A DNA stretch of 64,000 nt. Origin: Arachis hypogaea (Eukaryota > Streptophyta > Magnoliopsida > Fabales > Fabaceae). A program made the position numbers and the translations under genes. The DNA is taken from the NCBI RefSeq assembly GCF_003086295.3, contig NC_092053.1:87605671-87669670 (forward strand), in the 5' to 3' direction. The notes under the pieces were generated by a model. That model was not told the DNA's origin and did no database searches. It saw only the letters and a list, made by a program, of their open reading frames with translations. Positions within the stretch are counted from its first letter, which is position 1; every line of letters begins with the position of its first letter. Of the stretch, positions 1 to 11,001 are shown piece by piece.

Positions 1-41
1 ATTTAAAGAAATAACAACTAAAAACTACTCAAGATGCACAT
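1..41. other. Unclassified flank left of solo LTR H
   Basis: AT-rich sequence with no ORF or recognisable motif. Its last five bases, CACAT (37-41), resemble GACAT at 61975-61979 and are read as the left target-site duplication of H, with one mismatch. Confidence 0.4.
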
Positions 42-90
42 TGATACGTAAAAAATAGATTTCTTACGTATTTACTACCGGCAAGTATAC
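42..90 (-). repeat. Solo LTR H, left fragment (3' end of the LTR on the minus strand)
   Basis: Read on the minus strand this fragment continues the U5 end at 59875 onward and finishes in TATCA, like the other LTRs here. TACGTA at 45-50 and 65-70 forms a short inverted repeat. Element A interrupts the LTR after 86-90 (TATAC). The fragment abuts no primer binding site, which fits a solo LTR. Confidence 0.6.
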
Positions 91-1004
91 TGATGACAAG
101 TCATCTTATGCTAGCTTTGGAGTGGATTTGTATGGTTTTGTTGAATCAATCAACCATCCTTTATTTGACACAAAATCATGAGGTTTAAGCTAGAATTAGT
201 TAGTTTTTGAATGATTTATAAACCTTGTGAATTTGGTGATGCTTTGATTGGTTATTTTGATTACTTGTAGGTGAAGAAAAGAAAGAAACCAGGAAAGTAT
301 GCTCAACTAAGCGTGGCCCAAGGAAACAAAAGCGTGGCACTCACTCAAAGAAGCAAGCATAGCGCTCAAAAAATGAGCGTAGCGCTCAAAAAGTGGGCAC
401 TAGAGACCAAGAACTCAGCACCAAAGGCACAAGGTAAAGGTGCTGCATTGAGAGAACAAATGGAGCGCTCAAAGGGATACCAAATTAACAAAGCCAAGCA
501 TAGCGCTCCGTTAAAACATTTACCTTTTTCGTGGGGCTCAACAAAGAAAATCAAGGCACGACAATAGCAAAGGGGGCAGCCAAGGTTCAAACCCATGAAC
601 CAAGAGAAGCGTGCTACAAGGTTTGGCAAGGAAATTGGCTAAAATGGCTTCACCAAGATTTGAAGAAGGGGACAAGCGCATAAAAGAAACGGCGCTACGT
701 GAACTTAGTTCACTGAGCGCTATGCTTCATGAGGAAGTTAGCAAAAGATAGCCACCAAGATTTGAAATGGGGACCGTGAACAAGGCAAAGGAGTGCTACG
801 TTTAAGTCACCAACGTAGCGCTATGAAGGAGGCTTGGTTCGAAGCCTGGGAGAAGGCCATTGAGTGCTGCGTTACTTTACTTCACCAAGCGCTCCCCTGG
901 AGGTGTCCCATGGTCTATTTTTCAATAAAAAAAACAATTTGAACCCACTTCTTCACCAATTTGAAAAATCCACTCCAAATTCTGAAAATCAAAAATAGAA
1001 AGTG

Positions 1005-1013
1005 TATAAATAG
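1005..1013 (+). promoter_or_regulatory. Putative TATA box of A 5' LTR
   Basis: TATAAATAG, with the same box at 58727-58735 in the 3' LTR and in the LTRs of G. It probably marks the U3/R boundary region; transcription starts are not visible from sequence. Confidence 0.6.
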
Positions 1014-2057
1014 GAGTTAGTTTGATTTGTAGAGGACCTTCTTTCATTTTAAGTTTTACGTTTAGCTCATTTTTAGTTTTGACTTTAGCTAAATTTTAGT
1101 TTTCACTCTTGTTTTGAATTTGGGAAATCGGAATTGAGATATGAGTTTTCTTTCTGATTGTTCTTGCTTTGGCAATTTCTACTTTCTGTTTTGAATTTTG
1201 GATCGAGATTGAAGAAATTCTGTTTCAATTCTTGATCTGAAATTCATCTTTTTTTTTTCTGCATAATTCTGAGAATTAAGGAATTGGATCTAATTTCATT
1301 TGCTGCTTTTATTTTTTTTCTTCTGTAACTTTTGCTTTTCTGTTTTGGATCTTGGATTGAGATTGAAGAGCTCCATTGATTCAAATTCTGAGAATCATCT
1401 TTCACTCTTCCTCTCAATTGATCTGATTGGGTTTTAATCTTCTCTGCTGATTTAATATTTCGTTTTCTTCTGAAATTACTTTTCTGTTTGATCAAGAGAG
1501 CAATTGAGCTTTAGATCTGTGTTCTAATCTCATTGCTCCTCTTAGTTCTTCATTTTTCTTTTAGATTTCATAATTAAGCTAAGTTTCTTTTCTGCTTTGC
1601 TTCTTCAAGAAATTTTTCATCTCTGTTTAGATCTTCTACAATTCATTTCATCTTTTACTTCTCTGATTGATTGCACTTTACACTTTCCTGTTGAATTCCA
1701 AATCCCAGCACCCAAATCCCTTTAATCTTCAAGCTATTTAAGTTTCTCAGCAGTTTAGATTCAGTAATTTAGTTCTCTTGCACTTTAAGCTTTAGCTATT
1801 TATATTTCTTGCTATTTAAGTTTCAGTCATTTACATTACTTGCACTTTAAATTTCAGCTCTTTTACTTTCTTGCACTTTAAGTTTCATACAATTTACTCT
1901 TCTGCACTTTACTTTTCTGTCAATTTCCCCTCTCCCTTTTATTTTCATGCAACTTAGCTTCTGTTATTCACAATTCACTCTAATCATCATCTGTTTGCTT
2001 AACTAAATTAACCACCTAACTAAAATTGCTCAATCCATCAATTCCTGTGGGATCGAC

Positions 2058-2071
2058 CTCACTCATGTGAG
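2058..2071 (+). promoter_or_regulatory. U5 hairpin of A 5' LTR
   Basis: CTCAC-TCAT-GTGAG lies between a GGGATCGACC box and the ACTTG...GGTACACTTGCCGG end of U5. The same arrangement, with other stem sequences, is found in B, C, D, G and H. Confidence 0.5.
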
Positions 2072-2148
2072 TAATTACTACTTGATGCGACCCGGTACAC
2101 TTGCCGGTGAGTTTTGGTATGGAATCTTATTTTCACCCATCAAGTTTT

Positions 2149-2166
2149 TGGCGCCATTGCCCGGGA
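2149..2166 (+). other. Primer binding site of A
   Basis: TGGCGCCATTGCCCGGGA lies 6 bases after the 5' LTR. It differs at two bases from the consensus seen in B, E and G, which is complementary to the 3' end of plant tRNA-Asp(GUC). Confidence 0.85.
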
Positions 2167-2342
2167 TTGATCTAGATTGATAATGATTAAGTAAGGTGGT
2201 GGTCTAGATTAAGCTTTTTCTTTTTATTTTTACTAAGCACATTAATTATTTGAATTTTTGCTTAAGCTAAAACTAACTTCACTCTATCAGTAGAGTGAAT
2301 TGTTTTTGTTTTTGGTTCTGTGTTTATTTTTCTTGCTGTTTT

Positions 2343-4340
2343 ATGACATAGGCAAGGAGAGAGATCCCTACCTTTTGTGACCAAGACGAGAAAACTCTTA
2401 GAAGACTAAGAAGGGAAGCTAGAGGAAAGGGGGTCATTGGTGAAGAACTTTTGAAGAAGAATATCAAGAAATGGAGGAACATTCAACAAATCCAGCAGTG
2501 GGAGTGGCCAACAACAATGGTCAACCCCAGAGGAGAGTCTTGGCTTCATATACGTTTGCTAATCCAAGGCATTGTGGGAGTAGAATCCTTACCCCAAATG
2601 TCAATGCAAACAACTTTGAATTGAAGCCCCCAACTCATCACCTTAGTATAAAACAACTGCTCCTACGGAGGAACTCCATTAGAAGATCCAAATCAGCATT
2701 TATCTATTTTCTTGAGGATCTGTGACACAGTGAAGTCCAATGGTGTGCATCCAGACATATACAAATTGTTGCTATTCCCATTTTTATTGAGGGACAAGGC
2801 TGCTCAATGGCTTAAAGCCTTCCCACAAGGAAGCATCACCAGCTGGGAGGATCTAGTGAATAAGTTCCTAGCCAAGTTCTACCCACCTCAAAGGATTATC
2901 AGATTGAAGACAGAGGTGCAAACCTTCACACAGATGGATGTAGAATCTCTCTATGAGGCTTGGGAGAGATACAAAGCCTTGATTAGAAAATGTCCCCCTG
3001 AAATGTTCAATGAATGGGACATCCTTTAAAATTTTTATGAAGGATTGACTCTGAAAGCTCAGGAAGCACTAGACCATTCAGCAGGAGGTTCATTACAACT
3101 CATGAAGACAGTAGAGGAAGCCCAAAACCTCATTGATATGGTGACAAACAATCAATACTTCTTTGCTCATCAAAGGCAACGCCAACCAGCTCAAAGAAAG
3201 GGAGTACTGGAGTTGAAAGGAGTAGACACCATTCTAGCTCAACACATGGTGATGCAGCAGCAAATCCAGCAACAATTTGAGCAAATGGCTAAGAAGATTG
3301 ACAGCTTACAAGTTGCATCAATGAATGTCACCAATCAACCACCAACTGGGTGGGGACAAAATGAGGAAAATTGTTAAGATCAGCAGCAAGAACAAGTGAA
3401 CTACATGCACAACCAAGGATCCAGCCAGAATGAATTCCATGGAGACACATACAACCCCTCTTGGAAGAACCATCCAAACCTAAGATGGGGAGATAACCAT
3501 AATCAAAACCAGCAGCCCTGGCAGAAGAATTCAAACCAGAATAACTCAAGAAACACAAACAACCACAACCATCAGAACACTAACCAAAATCCATATAGAA
3601 AACTCCAAAATAACTACCCAAATTCCAGCTATTATCCACCCAATAACCCAGCTACTAACCGAAACACCTATCATACACCTTCAACATCCCACAACCAGCC
3701 ACAAATACCACAAGATGCTCAAAGGATCTCAAACTTAGAAATATTAATGGAAAAGATGATGAAGCAGTAGGAACTGACAAGCAAGAATCATGAAGCTTCA
3801 ATGAGAAATTTAGAAAGGCAAATTGGACAACTGTCCAAGCAAGCAGTAATTGAAAGACCAACAAGCTCACTCCCAAGTGATACTATTTCGAATCCCAAGG
3901 AAGAATACAAAGCTATTCAATTAAGGAGTGGAAGAATCTTGGTGAATGAAAAAGAAGACAGCAAGAAGCCTATGGAGAAACTGGCTGAGAAAGCTGAAAC
4001 CAGCAACAAGGAAGAGGTGACAGTAAACAAGAAAGACCAATAGAAGCTTAAAGAGAAAGATGAGCAACCACAAGAGTCAAGGAAAGGGAAGCAAGTAATG
4101 GAGGAACCATCTCAAGACCAGAGGAAGGTGGTAAAGGCTTACACACCTCCTCTACCATATCCTCAAAGGCTACAAAAAGAACTCAAGGATCAACAATTCC
4201 CTAAGTTCCTTGAGGTCTTCAAGAAGCTGGAGATCAATATCGCACTTGCTGAAGTATTAGAGCAGATGCCTCTATATGCAAAGTTCTTGAAGGAGCTCAT
4301 TAACAAAAAGAGAAGCTGGCATAAGAAGGAGACCATTATG
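2343..4340 (+). pseudogene. gag: Element A gag (degenerate)
   Basis: This is the capsid/nucleocapsid region of a Ty3/gypsy element. The ATG at 2343 is followed two codons later by TAG. Two frame changes occur before 2712. From there one frame carries most of gag, with stops at 3027, 3375, 3768 and 4041. Recognisable parts are the N-terminal LRRLRREARGK stretch, the retrotransposon gag core (LLLFPFLLRDKAAQWLKAF, SLYEAWERYK, about 2712-3130), and an Asn/Gln-rich linker (about 3400-3700). I see no CCHC zinc knuckle. The gag of G (39288-41720) is the closest readable relative in this window. Confidence 0.88.
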
Positions 4341-4351
4341 CTCACAGAAGA

Positions 4352-5430
4352 ATGCAGTGTTGTGATCCAAAGGGTATACCACCAAAGCTTAAAGATCCAG
4401 GTAGCTTTGTTGTTTCATGCACCATAGGCAAGATGACACTAGAGAAAGCTCTCTGCGATCTAGGTGCTAGTATCAACTTGATGCCCCTCTCAATGATGAG
4501 AAAGCTTGCCATAGAAGAAATCAAACCTACCAGGATGTCACTGGTGATGACTGATAGATCAATCAATACACCCAATGGAGTTGTGGAAAATCTATTAGTG
4601 AAGGTTAGAGAGTTTATCTTCCCACAGACTTTGTGATCTTGGACACAGAAGAGGAAGGAAACAACTCAATTATCCTAGGAAGACCATTTCTAGCCACGGC
4701 AAGAGCTATTATTGATGTAGAAAAGGGAGAAATGACCTTCATGGTGCACAATGAGCAAATGGTTATCAATGTTTTCAAATCAATGCAACATCTCCCTGAG
4801 CAAAAGAACTACATGAGAGTGGATATGATAGAAGGTTTGGTGGAAGAATTGTTGGAAGCCAATTATCATGAGCAACAGGAAGAAGAAGGGGAAGGAGATC
4901 AAGAGACAATGGAAGAACAAGTAGCTGAAATTTCCATTGAGAAAGAGGTGGAACAAGACAAGACAGAAGAGGTGCCAAAACAAGAATTAAAGCCTCTTCC
5001 CCCTCATCTCAAGTATGTATTCCTTGGGGAAGCAGATGCCTTACCAGTAATCATAAATTCCTCTCTGAACATAGCAGAAGAAACAAAGCTCATCGAAGTG
5101 TTGAAAGCTCACAAGATAGCCTTAGGGTGGACCATTGATGATATCAAGGGTATAAGCCCTGCCATCTGTATGCACAAAATTCTACTGGAGGAAGATTCAA
5201 GTCCTGTAGTTCAACCCCAAAGAAGACTCAACCCAGCCATGAAGGAGGTGGTTCAAAAAGAAGTCATGAAGCTATGGAATGCTGGGATAATCTTTCCAAT
5301 CTCTGACAGCTCATGGGTGAGTCCGGTTCAAGTTGTACCAAAGAAGGGAGGAATGACAGTCATCACCAATGAGAAGAATGAGTTGATCCCCACTAGGACA
5401 GTGACTGGGTGGAGGATGTGCATAGATTAT
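4352..5430 (+). pseudogene. pol: Element A protease and N-terminal RT (interrupted by B)
   Basis: An aspartic protease domain with the CDLGASINLMPLSMMRKL signature (DLG instead of DTG/DSG) lies around 4450-4620. A frame change near 4630 leads into an acidic linker, then the start of RT (PQRRLNPAMKEVVQKEV, SWVSPVQVVPKKGG, GWRMCIDY). The RT frame stops exactly where element B is inserted after ATTAT (5426-5430). The rest of the domain resumes at 16770. Confidence 0.9.
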
Positions 5431-6975
5431 TGGCGCACGAATTGTGAATCACACTTTTCATAATTCGTACCACTAACCAGCAAGTGCACTGGGTCGTCCA
5501 AGTAATACCTTACGTGAGTAAGGGTCGATCCCATAGAGATTGTTGGCTTGAAGCAAGCTATGGTTATCTTGTAACTCTTAGTCAGGATATCAATTATGAT
5601 TATCAGTTGACTTGCAAATGAACAAGAGAGCATGGATTAAGTAATACTTATTATGCAGTAATGGAGAATATGTTGGAGTTTTGGAGATGCTTTATCTTCT
5701 GAATCTCTGCTTTCCCCCTGTCTTCCTCTTCACGCATGCAAGGTTCCTCCTATGGCAAGCTGTGTGTTGGTGGATCACCGTTGTCAATGGCTACCATCCG
5801 TCCTCTCAGTGAAAATGGTCCAGGTGCGCTGTCACCGCACGGTAAATCACCTGTCGGTTCTCACTCATGCTGGAATAGGATCCATTGATCCTTTTGCGTC
5901 TGTCACTACACCCAACCCTTCTGAATTTGAAGCTTGTCACAGTCATTCAATCCCTGAATCCTACTCAGAATATCACAGAGAAGGTTTAGACTTTTCGGAT
6001 TCTCAAGAATGCTGCCAATGGATTCTAGCTTATACCACGAAGATTCTGATTAAGGAATCCAAGAGATACTCATTCAATCGAAGGTAGAACGGAGGTGGTT
6101 GTCAGTCACACGTTCATAGGTTGAGAATGGTGATGAGTGTCACGGATCATCACATCCATCATATTGAAGTGCGAATGAACATCTTAGATAGAAACAATCG
6201 TGTTTGAATAGAAAACAGAAATAATTGCATTAATTCATCGAGACACAGCAGAGCTCCTCACCCCCAACAATGGAGTTTAGAGACTCATGCCGTCAAAGAG
6301 TACATAGTTCAGATCTAAAATGTCAAGAGATACAAAATAAATCTCTAAAATTTGTTTAAATACTAAACTAGTAACCTAGGTTTACAGAAAATGAGTAAAC
6401 TATGATAGATAGTGCATAAATCCACTTCCGGGGCCCACTTGGTGTGTGCTGGGGCTGAGACTTGAGCTTTACACGTGCCTAGGCTGTTTCTGGAGTTAAA
6501 CGCTAGGTTGTAACCTGTTTTGGGCATTTAACTCCAACTTGTAACCTGTTTCTGGCGTTTAATGCCAGAATTTTTACAGAGGACTGGCGTTGAACGCAAG
6601 TTTGCGTCATCTAAACTCGAGTAAAGCATGAACTATTATATATTGCTGGAAAGCCCTGGATGTCTACTTTCTAACTCAATTGAGAGCGCGCCATTTGGAC
6701 TCCTGTAGCTCCAGAAAATCTACTTTGAGTGCAGGGAGGTCAGAATCCAACAGCATCTGCAGTCCTTTTTCAGCCTCTAAATCAGATTTTTGCTCAGGTC
6801 CCTCAATTTCAGCAAGAAATTACCTGAAATCACAGAAAAACACACAAACTCATAGTAAAGTCCAAAAATGTGATTTTTATTTAAAAACTAATAAAAATAT
6901 ATTAAAAACTAACTAAATCATACTAAAAACTATGTAAAAACAATGCCAAAAAGCGTATAAATTATCCGCTCATCA
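5431..6975 (-). repeat. Element B 3' LTR
   Basis: Same length as 15225-16769. On the minus strand it starts TGATGAGCGG. Copies of the GGCGTT...AACGCC type palindrome lie at about 6490-6600. A hairpin at 5508-5523 (CCTTAC-GTGA-GTAAGG on the plus strand) lies in the U5 block. Confidence 0.95.
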
Positions 6976-7013
6976 CAACACCAAACTTAAATTGTTGCTT
7001 ATCCCCAAGCAAC
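6976..7013 (-). promoter_or_regulatory. Element B pre-LTR hairpin and polypurine-tract substitute
   Basis: On the minus strand, a hairpin GTTGCTT-GGGGAT-AAGCAAC (6994-7013) is followed by TTTAAGTTTGGTGTTG directly at the LTR edge. This is where a polypurine tract should be, yet the sequence is not purine-rich. The same module occurs in A, C and G. Confidence 0.6.
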
Positions 7014-8866
7014 TGAAACTCAAATAGGATAAAAAGAAGAGAATATACTATGAATTCCAAAATATCAATGAAACTTAGCTCCAATCAGATGAGCAGGACT
7101 TGTAGCTTTTTGCCTCTTGAATAGTTTTGGCATCTCACTTTATCCTTTAAGTTCAGAATGATTGGCATCTATAGGAACTTAGAATTTAGATAGTGTTATT
7201 GATTCTCCTAATTCAGTATGTTGATTCTTGAACACAGCTACTTTATGAGTCTTGGCTGTGGCCCTAAGCACTTTGTTTTCCAGTATTACCACCGGATATA
7301 TAAATGCCACAGACACATAACTGGGTGAACCTTTTTAGATTGTGACTCAGCTTTGCTAGAGTCTCCAATTAGAGGTGTCCAGGGTTCTTAAGCACACTCT
7401 GTTTTTGCTTTGGACCTCGACTTTAACCGCTCAGTCTCAAGTTTTCACTTGACACCTTCACGCCACAAGCACATGGTTAGGGACAGCTTGGTTTAGCCGC
7501 TTAGGCCAGGATTTTATTCCTTTAGGCCCTCCTATCCACTGATGCTCAAAGCCTTGGATCCTTTTTATTACCCTTGCATTTTGGTTTTAAGGGCTATTGG
7601 CTTTTTGCTCTTGCCTTTTGGTTTAAAGAGCTTTTGGCTTTTTCTGCTTGCTTTTTCTTTTTCTTTTTTTTTTTGCCATTTTTCTTTCTGCAAGCTTTGT
7701 TCTTCACTGCTTTTTCTTGCTTTAAGAATCATTTTTATGATTTTTCAGATTATCAAATAACATTTCTCCTTTTCATCATTCTTTCAAGAGCCAACATATT
7801 CAACATTCATAAACAACAATATCAAAAGACATATGCATTGTTCAAGCATTCATTCAGAAAACAAAAAGTATTGTCACCACGTCAAAATAATTAAACTAAT
7901 TTCAAGGATAAATTCGAAATCATGTACTTCTTGTTCTTTTGTTTTTAGAACAGTTTTCCTTTAAGAGAGGTGATGGACTCATAGGACATTCATAGCTTTA
8001 AGACGTAGACACTTAAACACTAATGATCATATAGTAAAGACACAAACATAAATAAAACATAAGGCTCAAAACTCAAAAAACAGGAAAATAAGAACAAGGA
8101 GATTAAGGAACGGGTTCACCTTAGTGAGGGTGGCGTCTTCTTCTTCTTGAAGAACCAATGGTGCTCTTGAGTTCCTCTATGTCTCTTCCTTGCCTTTGTT
8201 GCTCTTCCCTCATAGCTCTTTGATCTTCTCTAATTTCATGGAAGGTGCCATATGGTTATGGAAAATGAAAAAGCAGGGCTTTTTCCACACCAAACTTAAA
8301 ATATTTGCTCGTCCTCGAGTAAAAGAAGAAAGAAAGGAGGAGATGGAGATGTGTGGTGGGTTCGGCCAAGGGAGGGTGATAGTGTGTATGAGGGGTTTAT
8401 GATGGATGGATGTGAGTGGTGAAGAGAGTATGGAGAAGAGTGTTATGGAAAGGTGTGAAAAGGAGAGAAGAAGAGGTGGGGTAGGTAGGGATCTTGTGGG
8501 GTCCACAGATCTTGAGGGGTCAAGGACTTAGCATCTCTGCTCCATTGAGGTGTACAAAAACGCCCTTAGAGTGCAATCCTGGCGTTTAACGCCAGACTGC
8601 TGCTTGTTTCTGGCGTTAAACGCCAGATTTTCCCCTTTCTTGGTGTTGAAAGCCAACTTGATGCTTGTTTCTGGCGTTTAACGCCAGCTTGATGCTTGTT
8701 ACTGGCGTTCAAATGCCAGTAAGCTCTTCCTCCAGGGCGAGCTATTTTTAATACTGTTTTTCATTCTGTTTTTGATTTTTCAATAGTTTTTGTGACTTCA
8801 CATGATCATCAACCTACAGAAAACATAAAATAGCAATGGAAACTAAATAGATATAGTTAAATAACA
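7014..8866 (-). other. Element B 3' noncoding region with remnant of a third ORF
   Basis: Mostly noncoding. Around 8110-8240 the minus strand has a short coding remnant (MREEQQRQGRD, then EELKSTIGSSRRRR) that resembles the C-terminal tail of the third ORF of C. The main plant-transposon-protein domain is missing. GGCGTT...AACGCC palindromes lie at 8578-8725. Upstream of the remnant, 8286-8323 holds a second copy of the hairpin plus AAGTTTGGTGT motif (stem CTCG/CGAG). Confidence 0.6.
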
Positions 8867-8912
8867 TTGGGTTGCCTCCCAAGAAGCGCTTCTTTATTGT
8901 CTTTAGCTGGAC
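8867..8912 (-). promoter_or_regulatory. Element B post-pol two-hairpin module
   Basis: On the minus strand: GTC-loop-GAC, then AAGCGCTT, then the hairpin TTGGG-AGGCAA-CCCAA. It begins 12 bases after the pol stop. Homologous modules are in A, C, E and G. Confidence 0.55.
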
Positions 8913-8924
8913 CTTGCTGAGCTT

Positions 8925-10961
8925 TTAATCTACCCTCAGCCTTGAGCACTCTTGCTCATCATTTCCTTCAAGATAATGCTTGATTCTCTGTCCATTAACA
9001 ATGAACTTCTTATTAGAATCAATGTCTTGAAGCTCCACATAGCCATATGGTGACACACTTGTAATCACATATGGTCCCCTCCACCGGGATTTCAGTTTCC
9101 CAGGGAATAGCCTGAGCCTAGAGTTAAACAGCAAAACCTTCTGTCCTGGTTCAAAGACTCTAGATGACAGCTTTCTGTCATGCGACCTTTTTGCTTTCTC
9201 CTTTTAAAGCTTGGCATTTTCGAAAGAAGTGAGTCTGAATTCCTCTAGCTCATTTAGCTGGAGCAATCTTTTTTCTCCAGCTAATTTAGCATCAAAGTTT
9301 AGGAATCTGGTTGCCCAGTAGGCCTTATGTTCCAGTTCCACGGGCAGATAACAGGCCTTACCATACACAAGCTGGTATGGAGAGGTCCCTATAGGAGTCT
9401 TGAATGCTGTTCTGTATGCCCACAGAGCGTCATCCAAGCTTTTTGCCCAATCCTTTCTACGGGTACTTACAGTCCATTCCAGGATTCGTTTTAGTTCTCT
9501 ATTAGAGACTTCAGCTTGCCCATTTATCTGTGGATGATATGGAGTTGCCACCTTGTGGCTAATTCCATATCGGACCATAGCAGAGTAGAGCTGTTTATTG
9601 CAGAAGTGAGTGCCCCCATCACTGATTAGTGCTCTAGGGACACCAAACCTGCTGAAGATATGTTTCTGGAGGAACTTTAGCATTGTCTTAGTATCATTAG
9701 TGGGTGTTGCAATTGCCTCTACCCATTTAGATACATAGTCTACTGCCACCAGAATATATGTGTTTGAGTATGATGGTGGGAAAGGCCCCATGAAGTCAAT
9801 ACCCCATACATCAAACAACTCAATCTCCAAGATTCCCTGTTGAGGCATGGCGTAACCATGAGGCAGATTACCAACCCTCTGGCAACTGTCACAGTTACGT
9901 ACAAACTCTCGGGAATCTCTATAGAGGGTAGGCCAGTAGAAGCCACATTGGAGGACCTTGGTGGCTGTTCGCTCACCTCCGAAATGGCCTCCATATTGTG
10001 ATCCATGGCAATGCCATAAGATCTTCTGTGCTTCTTCTCTAGGCACACACCTACGGATTATTCTGTCTGCACATCTCTTAAAGAGATAGGGTTCATCCCA
10101 CAAGTAGTACTTTGCATCAGTAATTAATTTTTTCTTTTGTTGCCTGCTGTACTCCTTGGGTATGAATCTTGCAGCTTTATAGTTTGCAATGACTGCAAAA
10201 CATGGTGTTTCCTGATTGGCAAACAGTTGCTCATCCAGAAAGGTTTCAGAGATCTCAATAGAGGGAAAGGACGTCCCTTCTACTGGCTCTATCCGGGACA
10301 GATGATCAGCCACTTGGTTCTCTGTCCTTTTTCTGTCTCTTATTTCTATATCAAACTCTTGCAGAAGCAACACCCATCTTATGAGCCTGGGTTTTGAATC
10401 TTGCTTTGTGAGTAGATATTTAAGAGCAGCATGGTCAATGTACACAATCACTTTTGATCCTACTAAATATGATCTGAACTTGTCAATGGCATAAACCACT
10501 GCAAGCAATTCTTTTTCTGTGGTTGTGTAATTTTTCTGGGCATCATTTAAAACACGGGTAGCATAATAAATGACATGCAAAAGCTTGTTATGCCTCTGTC
10601 CCAGTACTGCACCAATGGCATGATCACTGGTATCACACATTAGTTCAAATGGTAATGTCCAGTCTGGTGCAGAAATAACTGGTGTTGTGACCAGCTTAGC
10701 ATTCAGAGTTTCAAATACCTGCAGACACTCTGTGTCAAACACAAATGGCGTGTCAGCAGCTAGTAGATTGCTCAGAGGTTTTGCAATTTTTGAAAAATCC
10801 TTTATAAACCTCCTATAGAATCCTACATGCCCTAGAAAGCTTCTGATTGCCTTAACATTGGCAGGTGGTGGTAATTTTTCAATTACTTCCACTTTAGCTT
10901 GATCCACCTCTATTCCCTTGTTTGAAATTTTATGCCCAAAGACAATTCCTTCAGTCACCAT
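8925..10961 (-). pseudogene. pol: Element B pol, second half: RT tail, RNase H, integrase
   Basis: One frame from 10961 to 8925 with a single stop near 9201. It encodes the end of RT ([28 protein letters not shown]), RNase H ([35 protein letters not shown]), the HHCC zinc-binding end of integrase (around 9890-10015), and the integrase core ([21 protein letters not shown] carry the expected D, D, E). The C-terminal part has FEPGQKVLLFNSRL and PYVITSVSPYG. A frame change near 10970, in a run of T, separates it from the upstream RT. The same enzymes in C are broken at other sites. Confidence 0.93.
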
Positions 10962-11001
10962 AAAGTGACATTTTTTTCCAGTTTAAAACTAGGTTAGTCT
11001 C

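Larger units (their letters stand above)
91..2142 (+). repeat. Element A 5' LTR
   Basis: It aligns along its length with 57774-59869. It is shorter mainly because about 60 bases present at 57804-57866 are missing near its start. U3 (about 300-900) has many copies of AGCGCT and GAGCG-TAG-CGCTC type palindromes. The end carries the U5 block at 2047-2115. A pyrimidine-rich stretch follows the TATA box (about 1040-1990). Confidence 0.93.

Noticed and set aside
271..567. Lys-rich ORF of 98 codons in the A 5' LTR
   Set aside because: It lies in U3, upstream of the TATA box, and is disrupted in the 3' LTR copy (about 58010-58290).
7542..7894. Hydrophobic ORFs (Phe/Leu-rich) that look like membrane proteins
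   Set aside because: They arise from T-rich noncoding sequence of B, with a decayed counterpart at 24043-24264 in C; no consistent frame between copies.
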